From Actinocorallia populi (GTDB taxonomy: Bacteria > Actinomycetota > Actinomycetes > Streptosporangiales > Streptosporangiaceae), in assembly GCF_002995495.1 (NCBI RefSeq), contig NZ_PVZV01000012.1:1-64000 (forward strand): DNA of 64,000 bases, given 5' to 3'. The notes beneath the pieces are model-generated. The model was not told where the DNA came from. It saw only the letters and a list, made by a program, of their open reading frames with translations, and did no database searches. The stretch's first letter is position 1, and every line of letters begins with the position of its first letter. A program made the translations under genes and the position numbers. Positions 7,707 through 14,826 of this stretch are shown piece after piece.

Positions 7707-8888
7707 TCACCAGGTGACGGGCAGGGCGTCCAGGCCGTAGACGATGGCCAGCCTGCGGAAGGGCAGCTCGGCCAGGGGGATCGCGGGCCGCAGGCGGGGC
7801 AGGCGGCGCAGCAGGGCGGGCAGGGCGACGCACAGCTCCAGCTGGGCCAGGGGTGCTCCGACGCAGCGGTGGATGCCGTGACCGAAGGCCAGATGGGAGA
7901 AGGCGCGGCCGGGATGGACCTCGTCAAGGCCGGGGCCGCGGGCCGGGTCGCGGTTGGCGGCGGTCAGGGAGCACAGGACCATCTGGCCCTTGCCGATGGG
8001 CTGTCCGGCCAGGGTGAGGTCGTGGCGGGCGAAGCGGGGGAAGGCGGCCTGGACAACGCTCAGGTAGCGCAGAAGCTCCTCGACCAGGCGCGCGGTGTGC
8101 GTACCGTCGGCGTCCTCGCGCACGGCGGCGGCCTGGTCGGGGTGCTGGGTGAGCCACAGGGCGCCCAGGGCGAGCATGCTGGTGCTGGTGTCGTGGCCGC
8201 CGGTGAGGATCCCGTCGGCCAGGCTCGCCAGCTCCCGGTCGGTGACCTCCTGGCCGTGCTCGCGCAGCAGCCGTCCCAGCAGCCCCTCTCCCGGGTCCTC
8301 GCGCTGGCGGGCGACGAGGTCGGTGAGGAAGGCCATGGACTCGTTGATCGCCTGGATGGAGGCCTCCGGCCCGGCCGACAGGTCGAACCGGTCGGTGCTG
8401 AGCTTCAGGAACTCCTCCCGCTGGGCGTAGGGCACTCCCAGCAGCTCGCACACCACCAGGGCGGGCAGGGGGAAGGCGAAGTGCTCCAGGAGGTCGGCGC
8501 CGGGCCCGGCCTGCTCCAGATCGTCCAGCAGCTCATCGGTGATCTGCCGGATGCGCACCTCCAGCCGCTGCAGCCTGCGGGCGGTGAACTCCGGCGTGAG
8601 CAGGCGGCGCAGCCGGGTGTGCTCGGGCGGGTCGCGGAAGCCGAGCCCGCCGGGGTCCTCCTGGGCGGAGCCGAGCCCGATCACGTTGCCGAAGTCGTTA
8701 CTGAAGCGCTCGGTGTCCCCCAGGACGGCGCGCACGTCCTCGTAGCGGGTGACCAGCCAGGCGGTCTGGTCGCCGGGCAGCGGCAGGGGGAAGACCGGCT
8801 GCCGGTCGCGGATGCGGGCGAGGTCGGCCACGGGGTCGAATCCCTGGCGCAGGAACTGCACGAGCGTCAGCTCGGTATCAGAGGTCAT
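7707..8888 (-). CDS. cytochrome P450
   Basis: 393 residues, the usual size for soluble bacterial class I P450s. The I-helix oxygen-activation motif is GGHDTSTSML, the K-helix ExxR is in VEELLRYL, and the heme loop is FGHGIHRCVG with the thiolate at about Cys342. The overall look is of the CYP105/107-type actinobacterial families; the substrate cannot be predicted. No ferredoxin gene is adjacent. It is followed on the same strand by dsbA-VKOR 110 bp away, with its own dyad and promoter region upstream, so it is probably a separate transcript sharing a regulator. Confidence 0.95.
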   Translation of the reverse strand: MTSDTELTLVQFLRQGFDPVADLARIRDRQPVFPLPLPGDQTAWLVTRYEDVRAVLGDTERFSNDFGNVIGLGSAQEDPGGLGFRDPPEHTRLRRLLTPEFTARRLQRLEVRIRQITDELLDDLEQAGPGADLLEHFAFPLPALVVCELLGVPYAQREEFLKLSTDRFDLSAGPEASIQAINESMAFLTDLVARQREDPGEGLLGRLLREHGQEVTDRELASLADGILTGGHDTSTSMLALGALWLTQHPDQAAAVREDADGTHTARLVEELLRYLSVVQAAFPRFARHDLTLAGQPIGKGQMVLCSLTAANRDPARGPGLDEVHPGRAFSHLAFGHGIHRCVGAPLAQLELCVALPALLRRLPRLRPAIPLAELPFRRLAIVYGLDALPVTW

Positions 8889-8963
8889 GGTCTTCCAGGC
8901 GCGCCGGCGGCAGCCGAACGAGGGGGGCGTGTCCCGGGCAGCCGGCGGATCCCGGGACGTTTC

Positions 8964-8980
8964 TTCTACGCCGCGTAAAA
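8964..8980. promoter_or_regulatory. dyad TTCTAC-N5-GTAAAA before the P450 gene
   Basis: Same architecture and spacing as the dsbA site with one mismatch in the right arm; 76 bp upstream of the P450 ATG and 224 bp upstream of the divergent BlaI gene. Confidence 0.5.
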
Positions 8981-9153
8981 TATCCGTCTTCGCTGGTGGA
9001 CGGCCACACGATGCGGCGTGGAAGCCGAAATGTGATCAGCCCGGCAGGCATGCCGCGTTCGCGGAGTGTGTACGGCGGGGTGCCGGTCCGGCTGTCGCGG
9101 CAGCTGACGCATCGGCGCGAAGGCCCAGGGGCGCCTTCCGGGTTCGGGGGTGG

Positions 9154-9180
9154 TGCCCGCAGCGCACTACGCTGCGGGCA
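9154..9180. promoter_or_regulatory. 11-bp perfect inverted repeat before the BlaI-type gene
   Basis: TGCCCGCAGCG, spacer CACTA, then its exact complement, ending 23 bp before the GTG of the BlaI-like gene. It could be an autoregulatory operator or a leader hairpin; it differs in sequence from the TTCTAC dyads. Confidence 0.5.
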
Positions 9181-9203
9181 GCGACGGAGGAAGGTGGCGG
9201 ACG

Positions 9204-9557
9204 GTGCGGCTGGGCGAGCTGGAGCGGGCGGTCATGAACGAGCTGTGGACCCGCCCGCAGGGGGCGCTGGCCCGCGAGCTCGCCGAAGCGCTGCCCTCGC
9301 AGCCGGCGGTGACCACGGTGCTGACCATCCTGGACCGGTTGGCCCGCAAGGAGCTGGTGCGGAGGGAACGGACGGGCCGGGCCCACCGCTACTTCGCCGT
9401 GCACAGCAAGGAAGCCCACGCCGCCGACGCGATGCGTCTGGCGCTCGGCCAGGCCGGTGACCGCGAACTGGCGCTGACGCATTTCCTGGACGTGGTCGAT
9501 CCGGAGGACGTCGCCGCGCTGCGCCGGCTCCTGCAGGGCATCGAGGGCGAGGACTGA
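9204..9557 (+). CDS. BlaI/MecI/CopY-family transcriptional repressor
   Basis: 117 residues from GTG with a GGAGGAAGG upstream. The winged helix matches BlaI: LGELERAVMNELW, then PSQPAVTTVLTILDRLARKELVRRERTGRAHRYFAV, followed by the dimerisation helices. BlaI-type repressors dissociate when cleaved by an M56-family membrane protease, and such a gene overlaps immediately downstream (TGATG). Family knowledge therefore predicts a signal-transducing repressor/antirepressor pair. A cluster of dyads in the surrounding promoters makes the VKOR-DsbA and P450 genes candidate targets. Confidence 0.92.
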   Translation: MRLGELERAVMNELWTRPQGALARELAEALPSQPAVTTVLTILDRLARKELVRRERTGRAHRYFAVHSKEAHAADAMRLALGQAGDRELALTHFLDVVDPEDVAALRRLLQGIEGED

Positions 9558-10492
9558 TGCCGTCGGCCGCGCTGGCCGCCGCCGTCTGCCTGGTGGCGGT
9601 GACCGTCGTCCTGCTGGGCCCGGCCGCGGGACGGCTGTCGCAGGCCCGCTGGGTCGAGCGCAGCCCCCGCACGGCGCTCGTGCTGTGGCAGACGCTCCTG
9701 GCCGCCGCCTTCTCCTGCCTGGTGGCGGCCCTGCTCACGCTGGCCGTGGCCCCCTTGGCCAGCCCCGTTCCCCATGGTCTTCATGTGTTCACGCGCCAGG
9801 TGCTGGCCGGTGAGCCGCTGCGCGATCTGGGCGGCGTCCAGCTCGCCTGTCTGGCGGGGGCGATCGCCGTGGTGGGGTGGTCGGCCTCGATCACCGCCTG
9901 CGCCTTCGTCCGCCAGGCGCGCCGACGCCGCGGCCACCGCCGCCAGGTCGACCTGCTGGCCACTCGCAACGAGGACGGCGTGCACCTCATCGACCATGCC
10001 GTGCCCGCCGCCTACTGCCTGCCCGGCCTGCGGCCCCGCATCGTGATCACCTCGGGTCTGGTCGGCCTGCTCGACACCCGGGAACTGGCCGCCGTCATCG
10101 ACCACGAGCGCGCCCACGCCCGCGGCCGCCACCACCTTCTCCTTCTGCCCTTCAGCGCGCTCGCCTCAGCCCTGCCGCACCTGCCCGCCGCTCGGGCGGC
10201 CCACACCGGCGCGGCCCGGCTGGTGGAGATGCTCGCCGATGACGCCGCGCGCGAACGCCACGGCGGAGCGGCAGTGGCCCGCGCCCTGGTGCGCGTGGCC
10301 GAAGGGCGCGCGCAGGCAGGACCGCTTCCGACCTCGGTGCTGGGAGCCGCGGAAGGGGCACTGACGGCGCGGGTGAGGCGGCTGACCCGGCAGGCGTCCC
10401 CGATCGCGCCCTGGCAGCGCGCCCTGGTCTACGGCGCGGCGCTCGCCCTGCCCGCCGGGCCCCTCGCCGTGCTGATCCCGTGCATGACCTGA
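9557..10492 (+). CDS. M56-family (BlaR1-like) membrane metalloprotease
   Basis: 311 residues. Hydrophobic segments at about 3-22, 41-66 and 93-117 and one near the C-terminus frame a cytoplasmic zinc-protease domain with HERAH (183-187), the M56 HExxH. There is no penicillin-binding sensor domain at the C-terminus, unlike staphylococcal BlaR1, so the inducing signal is not necessarily a beta-lactam. Actinobacteria carry many such short M56 proteins paired with BlaI. The ATG overlaps the BlaI stop by one base, so the pair is co-translated. Confidence 0.9.
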   Translation: MPSAALAAAVCLVAVTVVLLGPAAGRLSQARWVERSPRTALVLWQTLLAAAFSCLVAALLTLAVAPLASPVPHGLHVFTRQVLAGEPLRDLGGVQLACLAGAIAVVGWSASITACAFVRQARRRRGHRRQVDLLATRNEDGVHLIDHAVPAAYCLPGLRPRIVITSGLVGLLDTRELAAVIDHERAHARGRHHLLLLPFSALASALPHLPAARAAHTGAARLVEMLADDAARERHGGAAVARALVRVAEGRAQAGPLPTSVLGAAEGALTARVRRLTRQASPIAPWQRALVYGAALALPAGPLAVLIPCMT

Positions 10493-10755
10493 CATGAAGC
10501 CTCGAGACCTCTGATTCCGCCGCCGGGTTCGCTCACCTGAGGCTCTGGGCGAACTCGCCCGTGGAGCCGGCCGATCATCATGGAAGCCGTCCTTCGGCAG
10601 GCTCGGGAGTGCAGCTGACGCCGGGCGGGAAGCGGTCCACGGTGGCGGGCGTATCCGGGGCCGTGAACGCACTGGAGACAAGGCTCCTCGACCGCGCAGA
10701 CCTGCAGCTCGATCGCCACGACCGTCAAGGGATCCCCTCCTCGAAGCCGTAGGGC

Positions 10756-11442
10756 TCAGGAGCAGCAGGAGCAACCGGAGCCGCAGTCGGCGCAGCCCGC
10801 AGGGGGAGCGGCGGCGGGCAGGGCGCAGCAGGCGTCCCCGCGCCAGGCCTCGCGGCCTTCCTTGACCGCGACGGCGGCGATGACCAGCGCGGCGATCGGA
10901 TCGGCCCAGGACCAGCCGAAGAGGCTGTTGAGCGCCAAGCCCACCAGCAGCACGGCCGACAGGTAGGTGCACAGCAGGGTCTGCTTGGAGTCGGCCACCG
11001 CCGAGGCCGACCCCAGCTCCCGGCCGGCGCGGCGCTGGGCGTACGACAGCCCCGGCATGATCATCAGCGACAGGGCGGCCAGAACGAGGCCGACGGTGGA
11101 GTGCTCGGCCTCACCGGCGCCGGTCAGCGCGCGCACGGCGTCGAAGCCGACGTAGGCGGCCAGGGCGAAGAACGAGACCGCGATGACGCGCAGCGCGGTC
11201 TTCTCCCGCTTCTCGTGGTCGGCGGCGGAGAACTGCCAGGCGACCGCGGTGGCTGAGGCGACCTCCACGATGGAGTCCAGACCGAAACCGATCAACGCGG
11301 TCGAGGACGCCAGGGTGCCCGCGGTCAGGGCGACGGCGGCCTCGACGACGTTGTAGGCGATGGTGGCGGCCACCAGCCACCGCACCCGGCGGGCCAGCAC
11401 CGCGCGGCGCGCGGGCGAAGGCCCCAGAGAAAGCAGGCCCAT
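10756..11442 (-). CDS. cation diffusion facilitator-like efflux protein
   Basis: 228 residues whose ATG overlaps the stop of the ArsR gene upstream (TGATG). It has the CDF transmembrane bundle: WLVAATIAYNVVEAAVALTAG, then STALIGFGLDSIVEVASA with the metal-site Asp in helix II, and further helices to about residue 190. The usual cytoplasmic ferredoxin-like domain is short or missing; instead the protein ends in a Cys-rich tail (CADCGSGCSCCS) suited to thiophilic metals. Known CDF proteins exchange Zn, Cd, Co, Fe or Mn for protons. With a CmtR-like regulator, Cd/Pb/Zn export is the best guess. Confidence 0.88.
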   Translation of the reverse strand: MGLLSLGPSPARRAVLARRVRWLVAATIAYNVVEAAVALTAGTLASSTALIGFGLDSIVEVASATAVAWQFSAADHEKREKTALRVIAVSFFALAAYVGFDAVRALTGAGEAEHSTVGLVLAALSLMIMPGLSYAQRRAGRELGSASAVADSKQTLLCTYLSAVLLVGLALNSLFGWSWADPIAALVIAAVAVKEGREAWRGDACCALPAAAPPAGCADCGSGCSCCS

Positions 11443-11777
11443 CAGCAGCAGCCCTTCTCTTCCGCCTCGACGCACGTGCGCTCGGCCGCCACGGCGACCA
11501 CCGCCGTGCGCAGATCGTCCAGCGCGTGGGCCAGCCGCTCATCGGCCAGCTCGTAGCGGACACGCCGGCCCACGGGCACGGTCACCACCAGGCCGCAGTC
11601 ACGCAGGCAGGCCAGATGGTTGGACAGCCGGGTGCGGGAGACGCCCAACGCCTCGGCCAGCTCGGCCGGATGCGCCGGCGCCTCGCGCAGCGCGAGCAGG
11701 ATCCGGCAGCGGATCGGGTCGGCCAAGGCCCGGCCGAACCGGACGAGAACCTCGACCTCGGAAGCGATCGTCAACAT
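11442..11777 (-). CDS. ArsR/SmtB-family metal sensor, CmtR-like
   Basis: 111 residues starting MLTIASEVEVLVRFGRALAD, which follows the N-terminus of CmtR-type Cd/Pb sensors; the winged helix includes VSRTRLSNHLACLRDCGLVV. CmtR binds Cd/Pb with two Cys of its recognition-helix region plus a C-terminal Cys: here the CLRDC cysteines and a Cys-containing tail (RTCVEAEEKGCC) are all present. The gene is upstream of and overlaps the CDF exporter, so a metal-derepressed efflux operon is predicted. I chose this ATG over one 15 bases earlier because it matches the family N-terminus. Confidence 0.9.
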   Translation of the reverse strand: MLTIASEVEVLVRFGRALADPIRCRILLALREAPAHPAELAEALGVSRTRLSNHLACLRDCGLVVTVPVGRRVRYELADERLAHALDDLRTAVVAVAAERTCVEAEEKGCC

Positions 11778-11797
11778 ACCCACAAAGTACATGTAAT

Positions 11798-11809
11798 CCT
11801 GAATTCAGG
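11798..11809. promoter_or_regulatory. palindrome CCTGAATTCAGG upstream of the ArsR-CDF operon
   Basis: Perfect 12-bp palindrome 21 bp upstream of the ArsR ATG, inside the likely promoter; a plausible autoregulatory operator. Confidence 0.5.
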
Positions 11810-11886
11810 GAATCCTGTACTTTCAAGCGTTGTGCTCTGCGGGTGCGTTGGGGGCCGTCCGTCGTCGACGGGCTTGCCGTTCGTGT

Positions 11887-11908
11887 ATGGCAACCTATAG
11901 GTTGCCAT
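11887..11908. promoter_or_regulatory. perfect 22-bp palindrome, operator of the SRPBCC-ArsR-VOC operon
   Basis: Half-site ATGGCAACCTA followed by its exact complement, 28 bp upstream of the SRPBCC start. CAACC/GGTTG dyads are typical of ArsR-type repressors paired with SRPBCC genes, so binding by the ArsR protein encoded at 12357 is the obvious prediction. Confidence 0.75.
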
Positions 11909-11935
11909 TGATCGAGCTTCGTGAAGGGGGCGGCG

Positions 11936-12370
11936 ATGGTCGCGGACGTGATCGAGCGTGTGGTGGTCCTGCCCCACCCGGTCGAGCGGGTGTGGGCGGC
12001 GCTGACCACCGCGGAAGGACTCTCGCGGTGGTTCGGTTCGAAGGCGGAGATAGATCTGCGGCCCGGCGGGCGGGCGTTCTTCCGTTGGGACGACCTCGAG
12101 ATCGAATCCGTCGCCACGATCGTGGTGGTCGACCCGCCGCGCCGGTTCTCCTTCAGATGGGGAATCGAGGGCCTGCCAAAGGAAGACGCCCCGCAGACGC
12201 TCGTGGACTTCACTCTGGAGCGGACACCGGAGGGCACTCGGCTACGGCTCGTGGAGAGCGGCTTCGCCCAGGCCGCCATCGACGTGGCCCGGTCCGCCCA
12301 CCGGGCCAACAGCCAGGGATGGGACGCGGAGCTCGATGACCTAGAGACCTACCTCGATGCGGCCGCCTGA
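11936..12370 (+). CDS. SRPBCC / AHSA1-like domain protein
   Basis: 144 residues, a complete START-like ligand-binding domain: an initial strand (IERVVVLPHPVERVWAALTT), WFGSKAEIDLRPGG in the middle, and a long C-terminal helix (AHRANSQGWDAELDDLETYL). GAAGGGGG precedes the ATG. Its 3' end overlaps the ArsR gene by 14 bp. SRPBCC-ArsR pairs are common in actinobacteria; the SRPBCC member is believed to bind a hydrophobic ligand, but the ligand is unknown. It lies immediately behind the 22-bp palindrome, so it is probably repressed by the linked ArsR protein. Confidence 0.88.
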   Translation: MVADVIERVVVLPHPVERVWAALTTAEGLSRWFGSKAEIDLRPGGRAFFRWDDLEIESVATIVVVDPPRRFSFRWGIEGLPKEDAPQTLVDFTLERTPEGTRLRLVESGFAQAAIDVARSAHRANSQGWDAELDDLETYLDAAA

Positions 12371-12719
12371 TGCGGAGGAGCAGGCCGTCGCGGTGTTCGC
12401 GGCGCTCACCGATCCGACGCGGCGGGCGCTGCTGGAGGCGCTCGCCCGCTCCGGGCCCGCGACCGTCACCGACCTGGCGCGGCAGTTGCCGGTCAGCCGT
12501 CAAGCGGTGGCCAAGCACCTCGGGCAGCTCGCCGAGGCAGGCCTGATCAGCTCCGGTGAACCGGCCGGCCGCCGCCATCCGTACCGGTTGGAACCGGCTG
12601 CCATCCGCACGGCCCAGGTGTGGCTGGCCATGCTCGCCAACAGATGGGACGACCGGCTGGCCGCGCTCGAGCTCGCACTGGACGCCACCGACCCGGACCA
12701 AGGAGCCACGGAACAATGA
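12357..12719 (+). CDS. ArsR-family transcriptional repressor
   Basis: 120 residues with the ArsR winged helix (AALTDPTRRALLEALARSG, then LPVSRQAVAKHLGQLAEAGL). It lacks the Cys metal sites of metal sensors and belongs to the SdpR-like, non-metal group that pairs with SRPBCC proteins. The C-terminal helices (WLAMLANRWDDRLAALELALD) are probably for dimerisation. It overlaps both neighbours (14 bp with SRPBCC, 4 bp with VOC), so the three genes form one operon, very likely autorepressed at 11887-11908. Confidence 0.9.
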   Translation: MRPPDAEEQAVAVFAALTDPTRRALLEALARSGPATVTDLARQLPVSRQAVAKHLGQLAEAGLISSGEPAGRRHPYRLEPAAIRTAQVWLAMLANRWDDRLAALELALDATDPDQGATEQ

Positions 12720-13099
12720 GCAAGCCCGAATTCGTCGCCGGCCTGAACATCGCCATGAAGATCCCCAAGGCGCAGTACGAGGCCACCGTGGCCTTCTACC
12801 GCGACACCTTGGGCTTCGACGTCAGGGAGGAGGACGTCTCCTACGCTCCGACCGTCTCGAGAACCCATGCGGTCCGATTCGGCCCCAACACGCTTTGGCT
12901 CGATCGTGTCGACAACTACAGCCGTCCCGACCTGTGGCTGCAGCTCCACACCGACGACCTGGACGCGGCAACGAGCAGACTGGCCGCCATCGGCATTCAC
13001 CCGTGCGACGAGGTCGAGCCCTTGGAGGACCTCGACGCCAGAACCCACTGGATCAAGAACCCGGCCGGCATCGTGCACCTGCTCGCCGAGTCCGGCTGA
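12716..13099 (+). CDS. VOC (glyoxalase/bleomycin-resistance) family protein
   Basis: 127 residues with the VOC beta-alpha-beta-beta-beta pattern: ATVAFYRDTLGFDVREEDV in the first half, LWLQLHTDDLDAATSRLAAI and NPAGIVHLL in the second. Its ATG overlaps the ArsR stop (ATGA). VOC proteins include metal-dependent lyases, dioxygenases and antibiotic-binding proteins; the residues here do not fix which. As the last gene of the SRPBCC-ArsR operon, its likely role is binding or converting the same small molecule. Confidence 0.88.
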   Translation: MSKPEFVAGLNIAMKIPKAQYEATVAFYRDTLGFDVREEDVSYAPTVSRTHAVRFGPNTLWLDRVDNYSRPDLWLQLHTDDLDAATSRLAAIGIHPCDEVEPLEDLDARTHWIKNPAGIVHLLAESG

Positions 13100-13438
13100 T
13101 CCACCTGCGCCGGTGAGCCGAACAGCACCCTGACACGAGGGCGCCCGTGGCCCGGTCGCCTCTCACGCGGTCGAGCGGCACAACAGCGCGGCGGGGCCGG
13201 TACAACCGTGTAGTACTTGCGGCCGTCCGATGCATGGATGCTCTGGTTGTTTCGTCTGCGGCGACTGGTACCAAGGGTCCGTGGACAGCGATGAGGCCCT
13301 CCCGGGCCGGAGCACGAGTTCGCCCTGGACCAGGGCGACGATCTCGAGTGGGACGCGCAGGATCCTTCTGCCTCTTTGCAAGCAGGATGCGATGGCGCGT
13401 TGCCGCACGGGCCGGGTGACGCGTCACGTCTTTCGGTT
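13100..13438. other. intergenic, no supported gene
   Basis: About 340 bp. A weak imperfect dyad (GTACAACCGTGTAGTAC) occurs near 13199; nothing else stands out. Confidence 0.4.
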
Positions 13439-14146
13439 GTGCCGTCCGATGACGAGGTCATCGCGCGTATCCGGGGCTACCACGGGGGCAGGCGGCTCCC
13501 ACCACCGGCGACGATGGAGGCCGTCGCCTCGGCGGAGGTGCTGGTGGGATATCCGATGCCCATGCTGTTGAAGCGGATCTATCTGGAGGTCGCCGACGGC
13601 CGGTTCGATGACCGGGCCAGTGCTCTGTCGTTGCGTGGCGCCGTTATCCGCAGCCATGGGGCCGCGGACTGGAAGGATCTGCCGGACGAGGTCCCCGATG
13701 CCTGTGTTCAAGGTCCGGCCGGTGTGGTGCCGCTGCGGTTCTGGGGCTGCTCGGTGTGGACGCATGTGGACTGGCGGACCCCTGAGGGCCGTTTGTGGGG
13801 TGAGGACGAGGGTTACGTCTATCCCGAGAAGTTCACTTTGGCCGAGCGGCTCGTCCGCTGGATGGACGGTCACGAGGACTTCCCGGTGCCGTTGCGTGAG
13901 CGGGGCCGGAGGGTCTGGATCGACGGGGCGGACGATGACGGGTGGCATTTCACCGGTATCCGCAGCCTTGATGACGACAAGGTCTGGAAGGTCATCAGGT
14001 TCCAGCACGGTCACAAGGACTTCCCGAGAGGAACGGCCGCGACGATCGTGGGCCCGCTTCCTGGAGGCGGTCACGGGGAGACGGAGGTCGTCTTGACGCA
14101 TCAGCCGCAGCAGGACTGGTGGTGGATGGACCTTGATCTACCCTGA
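13439..14146 (+). CDS. SMI1/KNR4 (SUKH)-like protein
   Basis: About 235 residues from GTG (an in-frame start at 13376 is possible; no clear ribosome site for either). The N-terminal half has SUKH features: an amphipathic EAVASAEVLVGYPMPMLLKR followed by IYLEVADGRF, then VPLRFWGCSVWTHVDW and a TLAERLVRWMDG helix. The glycine-rich loop usually found after VADGRF (GFGPGYG-type) is missing, suggesting an internal deletion. The C-terminal ~85 residues (WIDGADDDGWHFTGIRSL onward, ending DWWWMDLDLP) are an extra domain I do not recognise. SUKH proteins often act as immunity proteins, but no toxin gene is adjacent. Confidence 0.65.
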   Translation: MPSDDEVIARIRGYHGGRRLPPPATMEAVASAEVLVGYPMPMLLKRIYLEVADGRFDDRASALSLRGAVIRSHGAADWKDLPDEVPDACVQGPAGVVPLRFWGCSVWTHVDWRTPEGRLWGEDEGYVYPEKFTLAERLVRWMDGHEDFPVPLRERGRRVWIDGADDDGWHFTGIRSLDDDKVWKVIRFQHGHKDFPRGTAATIVGPLPGGGHGETEVVLTHQPQQDWWWMDLDLP

Positions 14147-14184
14147 TCAAGGTCCCCGTGCCGGACGAGATACGAATCCGAGAC

Positions 14185-14475
14185 TCAGGCGACGTCGAAC
14201 AGTTCGAGCTGTTCGATACCGGGTGGGGCGGGTGCTGCGAGTCGCAGGCACCGCAGGCAGGTGACGGCGCCCTGGACCGGGTGGGCGGCGTAGGGGTCCC
14301 ATCCGGACACGCCGACCATGCAGGCGGGTCCGGGGAGGAGTTCGCCGGCGAGCCAGCGGGTGAGGACCACGTTGTGGACGACGCCGGATGAGCGGACCTG
14401 CATGTGGTCGTGGGGGCCGTAGGCGTCGCGAGCGGTCTGGGCGATGGTGGCGAGGGCCGCGCGGGTGGAGTCCAT
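14185..14475 (-). CDS. hypothetical 96-aa protein
   Basis: Starts MDSTRAALATIAQTARDAYG with GAAGGAGC just upstream. The middle (VVHNVVLTRWLAGELLPG, CMVGVSGWDPYAAHPV) looks globular, and a CLRC pair lies near the end before the tail GIEQLELFDVA. Family not recognised. It converges with the SUKH-like gene 38 bp away. Confidence 0.65.
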   Translation of the reverse strand: MDSTRAALATIAQTARDAYGPHDHMQVRSSGVVHNVVLTRWLAGELLPGPACMVGVSGWDPYAAHPVQGAVTCLRCLRLAAPAPPGIEQLELFDVA

Positions 14476-14826
14476 GATGCTCCTTCGGCGAGGGATGGCC
14501 GTACCGCTATGATGCATGCCCCATCGGACATTTCCCTGAAGCGGCCTGGGGTTCCCCGGCATAGCGATGTCATGCGTTGGTACGGGCGAGTCGTCTCCTG
14601 AGCCGCTGATCTGTAGACCAGGTCGGTGGGCCGGATGGCCTGTCCTCCACGTATCTCGGAGCAGGCCGATACACACCGCCCCGCGAACCTCGAACGAACA
14701 CGCCTGATCCGCAGCCCCTGCCTCCGCGGTGGATCACCTCGTCGTGACACCCGGACCCTGCCCCGGGGGGTCCCGCTGAGCGGGAAGGCGTCACAAGCGA
14801 TCTGCGTCGCGAAATAGTTTCGGCTG
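14476..14826. other. intergenic, no supported gene
   Basis: About 350 bp upstream of the OYE-type gene; presumably holds its promoter but no convincing elements were identified. Confidence 0.4.

Noticed and set aside
9204-10492. BlaI-M56 pair as beta-lactam resistance
   Set aside because: The M56 protein has no penicillin-sensor domain and no beta-lactamase lies beside it; such pairs are general signalling modules in actinobacteria.
13195-13215. GTACAACCGTGTAGTAC as a fifth BlaI-like site
   Set aside because: Arms are imperfect and no gene start lies within a sensible distance.
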